From Luteibaculum sp964627445 (lineage in GTDB: Bacteria; Bacteroidota; Bacteroidia; Flavobacteriales_D; Luteibaculaceae): a DNA stretch of 64,000 bases. Positions within the stretch are counted from its first letter, which is position 1. Every line of letters starts with the position of its first letter. A program made the position numbers and the translations under genes. Under the pieces are notes generated by a model that worked only from the letters and a program-made list of their open reading frames with translations, was not told the origin of the DNA and did not search any database. Below, in pieces: positions 27,352 to 34,478 of the stretch. Location: assembly GCA_964627445.1 (NCBI GenBank), contig CAZVJF010000002.1, positions 248,001-312,000 of the forward strand, read 5' to 3'.

Positions 27352-28628
27352 TGCCAACGATGAAGACCAACATATTTTTAAGTGCCCTTTTGGTGGCTAC
27401 CACCTGGATGGCCACGGCCCAGCAAACCTTAATTAGTAACGCCACCTTGCACCTGGGTACCGGGGAAGTGCTGGAAATGGGCTATCTCGGTATCTCTAAT
27501 CAGGGTACCATAGACTACGTGGGCCCTTCGGCACCGTTAAGCGAGTATGCCGAGGAAATAGACGCCCAGGGGGCTCATGTATATCCGGGTTTTATTCTGC
27601 CCAATACTACTCTGGGTTTGGTAGAAATTGCCGCGGTAAGAGCATCGCGCGACCAGGCCGAGGTAGGAAGCTACAACCCCAACGTGCGCTCCTTAATTGC
27701 GTTTAATTGCGAGTCCGATATCATTCCTACCGCCATGGACAACGGGGTGTTAATCGGGCAGATTACACCACGCAGCGGTTGGATATCGGGTACCTCTTCG
27801 GTAGTAAATCTAAACTGCTGGAACTGGGAGGATGCCGCCATAAAGCAAGATGATGGCATACACCTCAATTGGCCACGCCCCGTAATCCGCAAAGGCTGGT
27901 GGGCCGAACCCGGAGGGGTAGAGCGCAATGAGAAGTACGATACGCAGCTCAAAGACCTGAACGATTTTTTATCGGCCGCCAAAGCGTATAACACCAAGGC
28001 AAACAGTAAAAACGATTTGCGCTACACAGCGTGTCAAGGCATATTCACAGGACAGCAAACCTTGTTTGTTCACACCAACTCGGCAGCAGCTATGTTGGAT
28101 GCGTTGCAGCTAAAAGAACACCTGGGAATCGCCAAGATGGTTTTTGTGGGAGGATATGAGGCGCACCTCATTACCGATGCACTAAAAGCAGCCGAAACTC
28201 CCATATTATTGAGACGCCTGCACGATTTACCCATGCACCCCGATGATCCTATGCGTTTACCCTACCAACTGCCCAAAATCCTTACCGATGCGGGTTTATT
28301 GGTAGGTTTGGATATGGCAGGGGATATGGAGCAAATCCAATCGCGCAACTTGCCCTTTTTAGCGGGTACAGCCGCAGCCTATGGCATGGATGCCGAGGCG
28401 GCCTTGCAACTGATAACCGCAAACACCGCCAAAATTTTAGGGGTGGATGCGCAGGTCGGCACCTTGCAGAAAGGCAAGCATGCCACCTTATTTATCTCGG
28501 AAGGAAACGCCTTAGAACCCAAAACCAACCAGGTAACCCATGCTTTTGTATCAGGAGAAGCTGTAGATCTTTCACGCAACAAGCAAAAGGAGCTGTACCA
28601 GCGTTATAAAGAGAAGTACGAGCAGTAG
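27351..28628 (+). CDS. Secreted amidohydrolase-like protein, metal site degenerate
   Basis: A 425-residue exported amidohydrolase paralogue. ATG 27351 overlaps the preceding stop (TAATG). A second ATG at 27360 begins the signal peptide MKTNIFLSALLVATTWMATAQ and may be the true start. The fold is recognisable (GFILPNTTLGLVEI, NGVLIGQITPRSGWISGTS, LQKGKHATLFISEG), but HxH and other metal ligands are missing. It resembles the degenerate first half of the upstream protein. It probably works with it as a non-catalytic or specificity partner; this is inference. Confidence 0.8.
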   Translation: MPTMKTNIFLSALLVATTWMATAQQTLISNATLHLGTGEVLEMGYLGISNQGTIDYVGPSAPLSEYAEEIDAQGAHVYPGFILPNTTLGLVEIAAVRASRDQAEVGSYNPNVRSLIAFNCESDIIPTAMDNGVLIGQITPRSGWISGTSSVVNLNCWNWEDAAIKQDDGIHLNWPRPVIRKGWWAEPGGVERNEKYDTQLKDLNDFLSAAKAYNTKANSKNDLRYTACQGIFTGQQTLFVHTNSAAAMLDALQLKEHLGIAKMVFVGGYEAHLITDALKAAETPILLRRLHDLPMHPDDPMRLPYQLPKILTDAGLLVGLDMAGDMEQIQSRNLPFLAGTAAAYGMDAEAALQLITANTAKILGVDAQVGTLQKGKHATLFISEGNALEPKTNQVTHAFVSGEAVDLSRNKQKELYQRYKEKYEQ

Positions 28629-28641
28629 GGGCGGGGTAAAT

Positions 28642-28998
28642 TCCTCCCCCTCAATCCCCCTCCATGAGGGGGAGATGCGTTGCCCTTATGGTTTTAGCTT
28701 TGTTACTATAGCAATTCGAAGCTAAAGCCCTTTAGAAACAAAGTTATAAAGCTCGGAGAGGCCATATCCTCCCAAAAGGAGGGACTTAGTGGGAAGATTC
28801 AGATTCCATTTAAAAAATCTACTGAAAAAAGGTCCTCCCCCTTCATCCCCCTCCAAGAGGGGGACATGCGCTGTCCCTAAGATTTTTGCCCTGTAGCTGT
28901 GACTGTAAGCGGCTAAACCCGTCAAGATTCAAAGCAATACAGCTATGGGAAGCCGTATCCCCCTTACAAAGGCGATGTGCTGTAGGGACTTAGGGGGA
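28642..28998. repeat. Tandem pair of G/C-run intergenic repeat units
   Basis: Two imperfect units, 28642-28795 and 28833-28998, fill the 400-base gene-free gap. Each opens with a nearly identical 47-base block (28642-28688 and 28833-28879) holding the hairpin CCCCCTC-NNN-GAGGGGG (28656-28672 and 28847-28863). Each closes with AGGGACTTAG followed by G-rich sequence, partly complementary to its own opening block. There is no coding frame. They resemble REP-like or MITE-like intergenic elements frequent in Bacteroidota; mobility is inferred only. Confidence 0.7.
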
Positions 28999-29030
28999 TG
29001 AAAATATTAAGTACCGATCTAAGCGCTACC

Positions 29031-29999
29031 CTAAAATCCTAGCTTTTTCCGTACGTCTTCGAGAACCGGTTCCGAGACAGTACGGGCTTTCATGGCACCT
29101 AGGGAGAGCAAGCGATCAAGCTTTTCGGTATCGGCCATGTATTCTTCAAACTTCTGGCGCGGTTCGGCAAAGCGTTCGCAAACCAACTCAAAGAGCGCTT
29201 GTTTGGCATGGCCATAGCCGTAGTTTCCCTCCTCGTAGTTTTTGCGCATGGTGGCCGTTTGCTCCGTATTACCTAACAGTTGATATAGCTGAAAAACATT
29301 GCAGGTATCAGGATCTTTAGGCTCTTCCAGGGTTTTGGTATCGGTTACAATACCCATAATTTGCTTGCGCAGCTTTTTATCGCTTTGGAAAATGTTGATG
29401 TAGTTGTTGTACGACTTACTCATTTTGCGGCCATCCGTTCCGGGAATGGTCATCACCTTTTCATCAATCTTAGGTTCGGGAACTACAAAGGTTTCTCCGT
29501 ACAAGTTGTTGAATTTGGTAGCGATGTCGCGCGTAATTTCTAGGTGTTGCTTTTGGTCTTTTCCCACCGGAACCATGTCTGCACTGTACAACAGAATATC
29601 TGCCGCCATCAGTACAGGATAGTCAAACAAACCCGCATTTACATCGGCCAGGTTGTCCGATTTGTCCTTAAAGCTGTGGGCGTTGGCCAACATGGGGTAA
29701 GGCGTAAAACAGTTGAGGTACCAGGTAAGCTCGCATACTTCGGGCAAATCGCTTTGGCGGTAAAAGGTGTTTTGCTCTACATCAAATCCAAAAGCCATCC
29801 AGGCGGCAGCTACGGTGTATACATTGTGTCTGCGGGCTTCTGCATCTTTCAAAGAGGTAAGCGAGTGCATGTCTGCTATAAAAAAGAAGGACTCGTTCTT
29901 AGGGTCTTTCGACAATTCCACCCCGGGGATAATGGCCCCCAGAATGTTTCCTAAATGTATTTCTCCCGAACTCTGTATTCCTGTAAGTATCCGTGCCAT
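29031..29999 (-). CDS. trpS: Tryptophanyl-tRNA synthetase
   Basis: A 322-residue class I aminoacyl-tRNA synthetase. The HIGH-like motif is in SSGEIHLGNILGAIIPG (residues about 11-27) and the KMSKS loop in GTDGRKMSKSYNN (near residue 190). The length is normal for bacterial TrpRS. It has its own consensus promoter at 30041-30070 and is separated from the upstream oxidoreductase gene by 96 bases. Confidence 0.97.
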   Translation of the reverse strand: MARILTGIQSSGEIHLGNILGAIIPGVELSKDPKNESFFFIADMHSLTSLKDAEARRHNVYTVAAAWMAFGFDVEQNTFYRQSDLPEVCELTWYLNCFTPYPMLANAHSFKDKSDNLADVNAGLFDYPVLMAADILLYSADMVPVGKDQKQHLEITRDIATKFNNLYGETFVVPEPKIDEKVMTIPGTDGRKMSKSYNNYINIFQSDKKLRKQIMGIVTDTKTLEEPKDPDTCNVFQLYQLLGNTEQTATMRKNYEEGNYGYGHAKQALFELVCERFAEPRQKFEEYMADTEKLDRLLSLGAMKARTVSEPVLEDVRKKLGF

Positions 30000-30040
30000 G
30001 ATGTAAGCAAATTAAATTGCGTTTCTGTGCAATTTTCGAG

Positions 30041-30070
30041 CAAAGATATTGGGGTTGTGCTATATTCCAA
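30041..30070 (-). promoter_or_regulatory. Bacteroidota-type promoter of trpS
   Basis: On the minus strand, TTG (30070-30068), a 19-base spacer and TATCTTTG (30048-30041) match the consensus. The -7 octamer is identical to that of lysS. The trpS ATG lies 41 bases downstream. Confidence 0.75.
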
Positions 30071-30095
30071 TGTATGGAACGCTTTATTGCCTAAT

Positions 30096-31106
30096 TCACA
30101 CCAATCTCCAATCCACAAACAGCTTCCCGGTAGATTTCCCACTTTCTAAAAGGGCATGTGCATCGCCCATAGCACCAGGCGCAAAACCGGTAGCGGGCAA
30201 TGCAGGTATTTTGTTTTGGTGGATAATTTCCACGGCTTTTTTGTGAGCCTGGGTAACCGCAACGGGGTGTTGGCTGGATAGGCCTAACAAATTAAATCCG
30301 CACAAGGACTGCGATTTTACAATAAGTTGTATGGGCGAGTAAAAGCCAAATCCAAACAAGAGCTTTAGTTTTCCGATGAGACCACCGCCCTTTAATTGAT
30401 CGGCTGCGCCAAACATTACCAGTTTACCGCCTTGTTTTAAACGGGCTTTGTCGGCTTTTACGGTTTTGCCACCTCGGGCATTAAAAATAAGGTCGAATTT
30501 TTCTTTTTTACCCTCTAATTCTGGAGTGAGCCATATAGCGTCCTCAAAGCCGTATTCCTGTAACAACTCCCGTTTAGCCGGACTGCCTACCACAGGCTGC
30601 ACTGCAACATCCTTAATTTTTAAGAAGTGGTACAGAAAGTAGCCTACACCGCCAGCAGCAGAGTACACCAATGCATTTTTGCCCTCGGCCAGGCCCGTGT
30701 ATTCTTCCGCCATGAGGTAGGCGGTTAAAAACGCGGTGGTGTAGGATGTGGCTTCTTCCACAGGCACACCCTCGGGCAAGGGCACCGCACCCAACTCAGG
30801 AATGTTGACATGGCTGCGATAACCGCCAAAACGGGTTAGCGACAGCACCTGCTTCCCAATCCAATCGGTATTTCCACCCGGCCCTACTGCGGTAACTTTT
30901 CCTACCACATCGTAGCCCAACACAAAAGGCAAGTTTTTTACAGGAGCATACATGCCGCGCCTGGCCATAACATCGGCAAAGTTGAGACCACTGGCAGCCA
31001 CCTCTATTTGCAGTTGTCCTTCCGCAGGATTATCAATGTTAAAGTCTTGCACCTGGAATGCTTGTTGGGCATTGCCAAACTGGGTAAGCACAATTTTTTG
31101 CGGCAT
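30096..31106 (-). CDS. MDR-family quinone oxidoreductase-like protein
   Basis: A 336-residue medium-chain dehydrogenase/reductase. The N-terminal GroES-like half carries the QOR-type segment VAASGLNFADVMARRGMY. The nucleotide-binding half has VYSAAGGVGYFLYHFLKI (about residues 145-162). Structural-zinc cysteines are absent, so it belongs to the zinc-free quinone reductase/VAT1-like group using NADPH. The substrate is unknown. It precedes trpS on the same strand; rsmI ends 48 bases upstream of its start. Confidence 0.85.
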   Translation of the reverse strand: MPQKIVLTQFGNAQQAFQVQDFNIDNPAEGQLQIEVAASGLNFADVMARRGMYAPVKNLPFVLGYDVVGKVTAVGPGGNTDWIGKQVLSLTRFGGYRSHVNIPELGAVPLPEGVPVEEATSYTTAFLTAYLMAEEYTGLAEGKNALVYSAAGGVGYFLYHFLKIKDVAVQPVVGSPAKRELLQEYGFEDAIWLTPELEGKKEKFDLIFNARGGKTVKADKARLKQGGKLVMFGAADQLKGGGLIGKLKLLFGFGFYSPIQLIVKSQSLCGFNLLGLSSQHPVAVTQAHKKAVEIIHQNKIPALPATGFAPGAMGDAHALLESGKSTGKLFVDWRLV

Positions 31107-31154
31107 GGGTGTTGGGTTTTTGGGGAAGGTAAAGGAAATGAATGTATGGTGAAT

Positions 31155-31829
31155 CTATTCGTTCCCAGCCACACAAATAACAAACTCACCTTTGGGCGGG
31201 TGCGCGGTAAAATGTTGGTGTATTTCGCTTAGCGTGCCGCGTTGGTGTTCCTCGAACTTCTTGGTAATTTCTCGGGATACACAGGCCTGGCGATCGCCAA
31301 AAACTTCTTGCATTTGCTCCAGGCACTTCAGCAGGCGGTGGGGCGACTCGTAAAACACTAAGGTTTCTTCCAATAAAGCCAGACTTTCCAGGCGTTTCAT
31401 GCGGCCCTTTTTATGGGGCAAAAAGCCGTTAAAGAAAAAGCTGTTGCATGGCAAGCCACTGGCCACTAATGCCGGGATAAACGCCACGGCTCCGGGTAAA
31501 ACCTCAACGGGTATGTTGGCTTCTGCACAGGCCCGTACCAAAAGGTATCCGGGGTCTGAAATACCGGGTGTGCCGGCATCCGAAACCAAGGCTAAAATTT
31601 CGCCTTGCTGCAGGTGTTCAATCACCTGGGCTACTTTATGGTGCTCGTTGTGGGCGTGGTACGCTACCAGCGGTTTGGATATTTCCAGCAGTTGAAACAA
31701 CTTGGAGGTGCTGCGCGTGTCCTCGGCCAAAACTTTGTCTACGGCTTGCAAGGTTTCTTTGGCCCGCAAGGTAATATCGCCTAGGTTGCCTATGGGTGTA
31801 GGAACCAGGTATAGTTTGCCTGCGCTCAT
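31155..31829 (-). CDS. rsmI: 16S rRNA (cytidine(1402)-2'-O)-methyltransferase
   Basis: A 224-residue SAM-dependent tetrapyrrole-methylase-fold enzyme that 2'-O-methylates C1402 in the ribosomal P site. Signature blocks are KLYLVPTPIGNLGDITLRA at the N-terminus, LAEDTRSTSKLFQLL, VSDAGTPGISDPGYLLVRAC and VLPGAVAFIPALVASGLP. It is slightly short at the C-terminus, as is usual in Bacteroidota. Its start overlaps the upstream M28 peptidase stop by four bases (ATGA). Confidence 0.95.
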   Translation of the reverse strand: MSAGKLYLVPTPIGNLGDITLRAKETLQAVDKVLAEDTRSTSKLFQLLEISKPLVAYHAHNEHHKVAQVIEHLQQGEILALVSDAGTPGISDPGYLLVRACAEANIPVEVLPGAVAFIPALVASGLPCNSFFFNGFLPHKKGRMKRLESLALLEETLVFYESPHRLLKCLEQMQEVFGDRQACVSREITKKFEEHQRGTLSEIHQHFTAHPPKGEFVICVAGNE

Positions 31830-33076
31830 GGTATGCTGTGTACAAAATGCTCCAACATATGTATCATATCGTTGTAGCGCGTTAGCGGTAGGGTTTTGGC
31901 TTTATCGTAAATGTCATGGTAGGCGGTAATTCCACCCATGGTATAAATAAAGAAGGCAGGCACGCCATTCTTAGAAAACCAGTAGTGGTCGGAGTTGGCT
32001 GCCTCCCCTCGCAGTTTGATGGGCATCAGTGGGTCGTTCAACTTTTCGTTGGCGGCTTCCAGTATTTCCATCCACTCGGGAAAAACGGTGCCGTTAACTA
32101 CGGTGAAGCCTTCATCGCCCGTCCCTAGCAAATCTAAATTGAGTACGAACTTAATTTGCTCTAGCGGAATGCTTTTTTGGTCTACAAAATATTTAGAACC
32201 CAGCAGTCCCAGTTCCTCCCCCGCAAAAAACATTACAATAACCGAGTATTTGGGTGGATTTTTGCGAAGCAATTTCGCCAAGTTAAGCACGGCTGCGGTA
32301 CCCGAAGCGTTGTCGTTAGCTCCGGGGATGTAGACGTTCTCGTCCAATCCACCCAAGTGGTCGTAATGGGCAGAGAGGATTACGTATTGGTCTGGGAACT
32401 CGGTACCTTGGATAAGGCCGGCTACATTTCTACTGCGAAAATCTTGGCGTTGCTGTGTTACTGAAAAGCGCAGCATTTTGCCATCTCTAATGCGCTTGCT
32501 GCGGGTATAAATAATGGGAAAGCGGGAGGCACGGGTACTTCCACCCCATACCAGGCGATCCATATTATGCACTACCAAGGGGTAGGCTTGGGTTAAGAGC
32601 ATTTTATATAACTCCCGATCTTCGCAGGCTTTCCAGTTTTCGTAAGAAATGCAGAGTGCCACCGACTTCTCGGGGTGCTGGGCATATAAGTCTCTTATGA
32701 AATCTTCCTCTAGCTTTTTAGGTAGCGTAATGTGGCGGGCTCGCACCATTTGGTTAAAGCTACCGCTGGCAGGATCCTGGATAAAATCTTTGCCCAATAC
32801 CTGATAGGTTTTACCCACAGCAAAGCGCGTGGTGCCGGTAAATACATTTACCTTATGGTCTAGCGGTTGGAAATAGCTGTTACCAAAAGCCGGGCCAAGC
32901 TCCATGGAGCGGAGTTGGTCTTTAAGGTAGTCGGCTGCTTTGGTTACCCCGTCTTTGTTGTATCCGCGACCAAAAAAATGGGCCGAACACAGCGTGTCTA
33001 TAATTGGCCGTGCAAAGTCCTTTTGACCCTGTACCGCCAGGCTTATAAATAGTAGTATGAGGCTGATAAAACGCAT
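31826..33076 (-). CDS. Secreted M28 family zinc peptidase
   Basis: A 416-residue exported aminopeptidase-like protein. I chose the start at 33074-33076, where MRFISLILLFISLAVQGQ forms a signal peptide. Zinc ligands are in ILSAHYDHLGG, PGANDNASGTAAVLNLA, FFAGEELGLLGS, LNLDLLGTGDEG and the final NSDHYWFSKNG, all in family order. It probably acts in the periplasm on peptides. It is coupled at both ends: TAATG with the upstream 261-residue protein and ATGA with rsmI. Confidence 0.9.
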   Translation of the reverse strand: MRFISLILLFISLAVQGQKDFARPIIDTLCSAHFFGRGYNKDGVTKAADYLKDQLRSMELGPAFGNSYFQPLDHKVNVFTGTTRFAVGKTYQVLGKDFIQDPASGSFNQMVRARHITLPKKLEEDFIRDLYAQHPEKSVALCISYENWKACEDRELYKMLLTQAYPLVVHNMDRLVWGGSTRASRFPIIYTRSKRIRDGKMLRFSVTQQRQDFRSRNVAGLIQGTEFPDQYVILSAHYDHLGGLDENVYIPGANDNASGTAAVLNLAKLLRKNPPKYSVIVMFFAGEELGLLGSKYFVDQKSIPLEQIKFVLNLDLLGTGDEGFTVVNGTVFPEWMEILEAANEKLNDPLMPIKLRGEAANSDHYWFSKNGVPAFFIYTMGGITAYHDIYDKAKTLPLTRYNDMIHMLEHFVHSIP

Positions 33077-33861
33077 TAATTCAGATGTCTGCGTTCTACC
33101 AGGTCCATAAAAGACTGCACGTGTTTGTTGTCTTCCTCCCAATTATAATTGGGTACCAGTTCGCCCTTTACTTTAGTGAGGGCCTCCTGGTAATTGGCGC
33201 AGGCGTCCAGCTCAGCAATCACTTGATTAAAGTGGTCGGCATTCTGGTTGAAGAGCTCATTGATAAACAGGTACTTCTGGTTTATCCCAATCGCTTTGGG
33301 TAAGTTGTCTATGGGCGTTTTTTTAAGGCGCTCGTTTAGCGAGGTGCCTTGCACATCTTCAGAGAGCTTGTCGTTAAGGCTCCGTTCCTCCTTTTTAGAT
33401 GCTATGGTTTCCTCTATGGGCGAGGGGCTTGTTTTTTCTGGAGTTGGGGCTGGATTTTTGGCAACGGGTGTAGCCTCGGGTTCTGGTGCGGAAGTAGGGG
33501 CTGGTTTGCTTTCTTTGCGCTCCTTCTTGGCCTTTTTCTTGGTGGGTTTTTCCTCTTTTACCACAGGCGATTCCAAAACAATTTTCGGGCCGTGGTCGCG
33601 CTTTACTTCCTCTTCAATGGCATCAATGAGCGAAATTTGGTTGCGCAGATCAATCTGCATTTCAGGTTTTGCAGCGGTTGTTTTTTCTAACGCTTCCTCG
33701 TAGGCCTTAAAGCGCATAATAACCAGCCGCTCTTGCAGTTCTTGAACATCTTGGATGTAAGTATCTAACTTGTGTTCATCCAATTTGCCCGCAAGCAAAT
33801 CCTCGTGGTTGGTCTGTATTTTGGCAACTAAGTCGTCTAAACTTTTATATTTCGCAGTCAT
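33076..33861 (-). CDS. Hypothetical coiled-coil protein with Lys/Pro-rich linker
   Basis: A 261-residue protein from the start at 33859-33861 (MTAKYKSLDDLVAKIQ), chosen because a consensus promoter lies directly upstream. The N-terminal 95 residues are helical and charged. A low-complexity linker follows, rich in Lys, Glu, Pro, Ala and Thr (about 100-165). A C-terminal helical domain (LNDKLSEDVQGTSLNERLKKTPIDNLPKAIGINQKYLFINELF) recalls a small conserved domain seen in other Bacteroidota cytoplasmic proteins. It has no signal peptide. The function is unknown; it heads the operon with the M28 peptidase and rsmI. Confidence 0.75.
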   Translation of the reverse strand: MTAKYKSLDDLVAKIQTNHEDLLAGKLDEHKLDTYIQDVQELQERLVIMRFKAYEEALEKTTAAKPEMQIDLRNQISLIDAIEEEVKRDHGPKIVLESPVVKEEKPTKKKAKKERKESKPAPTSAPEPEATPVAKNPAPTPEKTSPSPIEETIASKKEERSLNDKLSEDVQGTSLNERLKKTPIDNLPKAIGINQKYLFINELFNQNADHFNQVIAELDACANYQEALTKVKGELVPNYNWEEDNKHVQSFMDLVERRHLN

Positions 33862-33879
33862 GCACCGTAGAACTTTGGT

Positions 33880-33907
33880 CAAAAATAACAATCCCTTAGG
33901 GAAACAA
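33880..33907 (-). promoter_or_regulatory. Bacteroidota-type promoter of the coiled-coil protein operon
   Basis: On the minus strand, TTG (33907-33905), a 17-base spacer and TATTTTTG (33887-33880) match the consensus. The chosen ATG (33861) is 18 bases downstream, which supports that start over a longer one at 33912. Confidence 0.7.
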
Positions 33908-33956
33908 CGCACTTCGTGGAATAGAGGTGCGTCAGGAGAAAAAATTAATCCGTAGC

Positions 33957-34478
33957 ATGGGAAGACTAGAGGTGGTTTGTGGACCTATGTTTTCGGGAAA
34001 AAGCGAAGAACTTATACGCAGAATAAAGCGCGCAAAAATTGCACGCATGGAAGTGGCCACGTTTAAATCGTGCTTGGATGAGCGCTACCACCAAGAGCAT
34101 ATTGTAAGCCACGACCAGCGCAGCGAGGAAAGCAAACCCATAGCCAGTTTAAACGAACTGCAAGACATCACCCCCAACTTTATTGCAGTCGATGAAATTC
34201 AGTTTTTTCCACCCGAAGAAATTCAAATACTTCAAAAGCTGGCTAATGCCGGTAAAGTAGTAATAGCTGCTGGCTTAGACATGGACTTTAAAGGCGAGCC
34301 CTTTGCCGCTACTGCCCTGGCCTTGGCCCTGGCCGATGAGGCCATAAAACTGAAAGCAATTTGCACCGTTTGCGGAGAAGAAGCTGGTTTTTCCAAAAGA
34401 CTAAGCAGTGAGAAAGCGCAAATAGTAGTGGGCGAAAAAAACGTTTATGAGGCACGCTGCCGAAAACACTTTACCTAA
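33957..34478 (+). CDS. tdk: Thymidine kinase
   Basis: A type II thymidine kinase of the salvage pathway, 173 residues from ATG 33957 (MGRLEVVCGPMFSGKSEEL). A GTG at 33927 would add 10 residues. The Walker A loop is GPMFSGKSEE, the Walker B-like strand FIAVDEIQFF, and the zinc ribbon CTVCGEEAGFSKR with C-terminal CRKHF. Its stop overlaps the murF-alr start by one base (TAATG). Confidence 0.95.
   Translation: MGRLEVVCGPMFSGKSEELIRRIKRAKIARMEVATFKSCLDERYHQEHIVSHDQRSEESKPIASLNELQDITPNFIAVDEIQFFPPEEIQILQKLANAGKVVIAAGLDMDFKGEPFAATALALALADEAIKLKAICTVCGEEAGFSKRLSSEKAQIVVGEKNVYEARCRKHFT

Noticed and set aside
33248..33703. 151-codon frame opposite the 261-residue coiled-coil protein
   Set aside because: It is the complement of a Lys/Glu/Pro-rich low-complexity linker, giving a Ser/Phe/Leu-rich artefact; the minus-strand gene has a consensus promoter.
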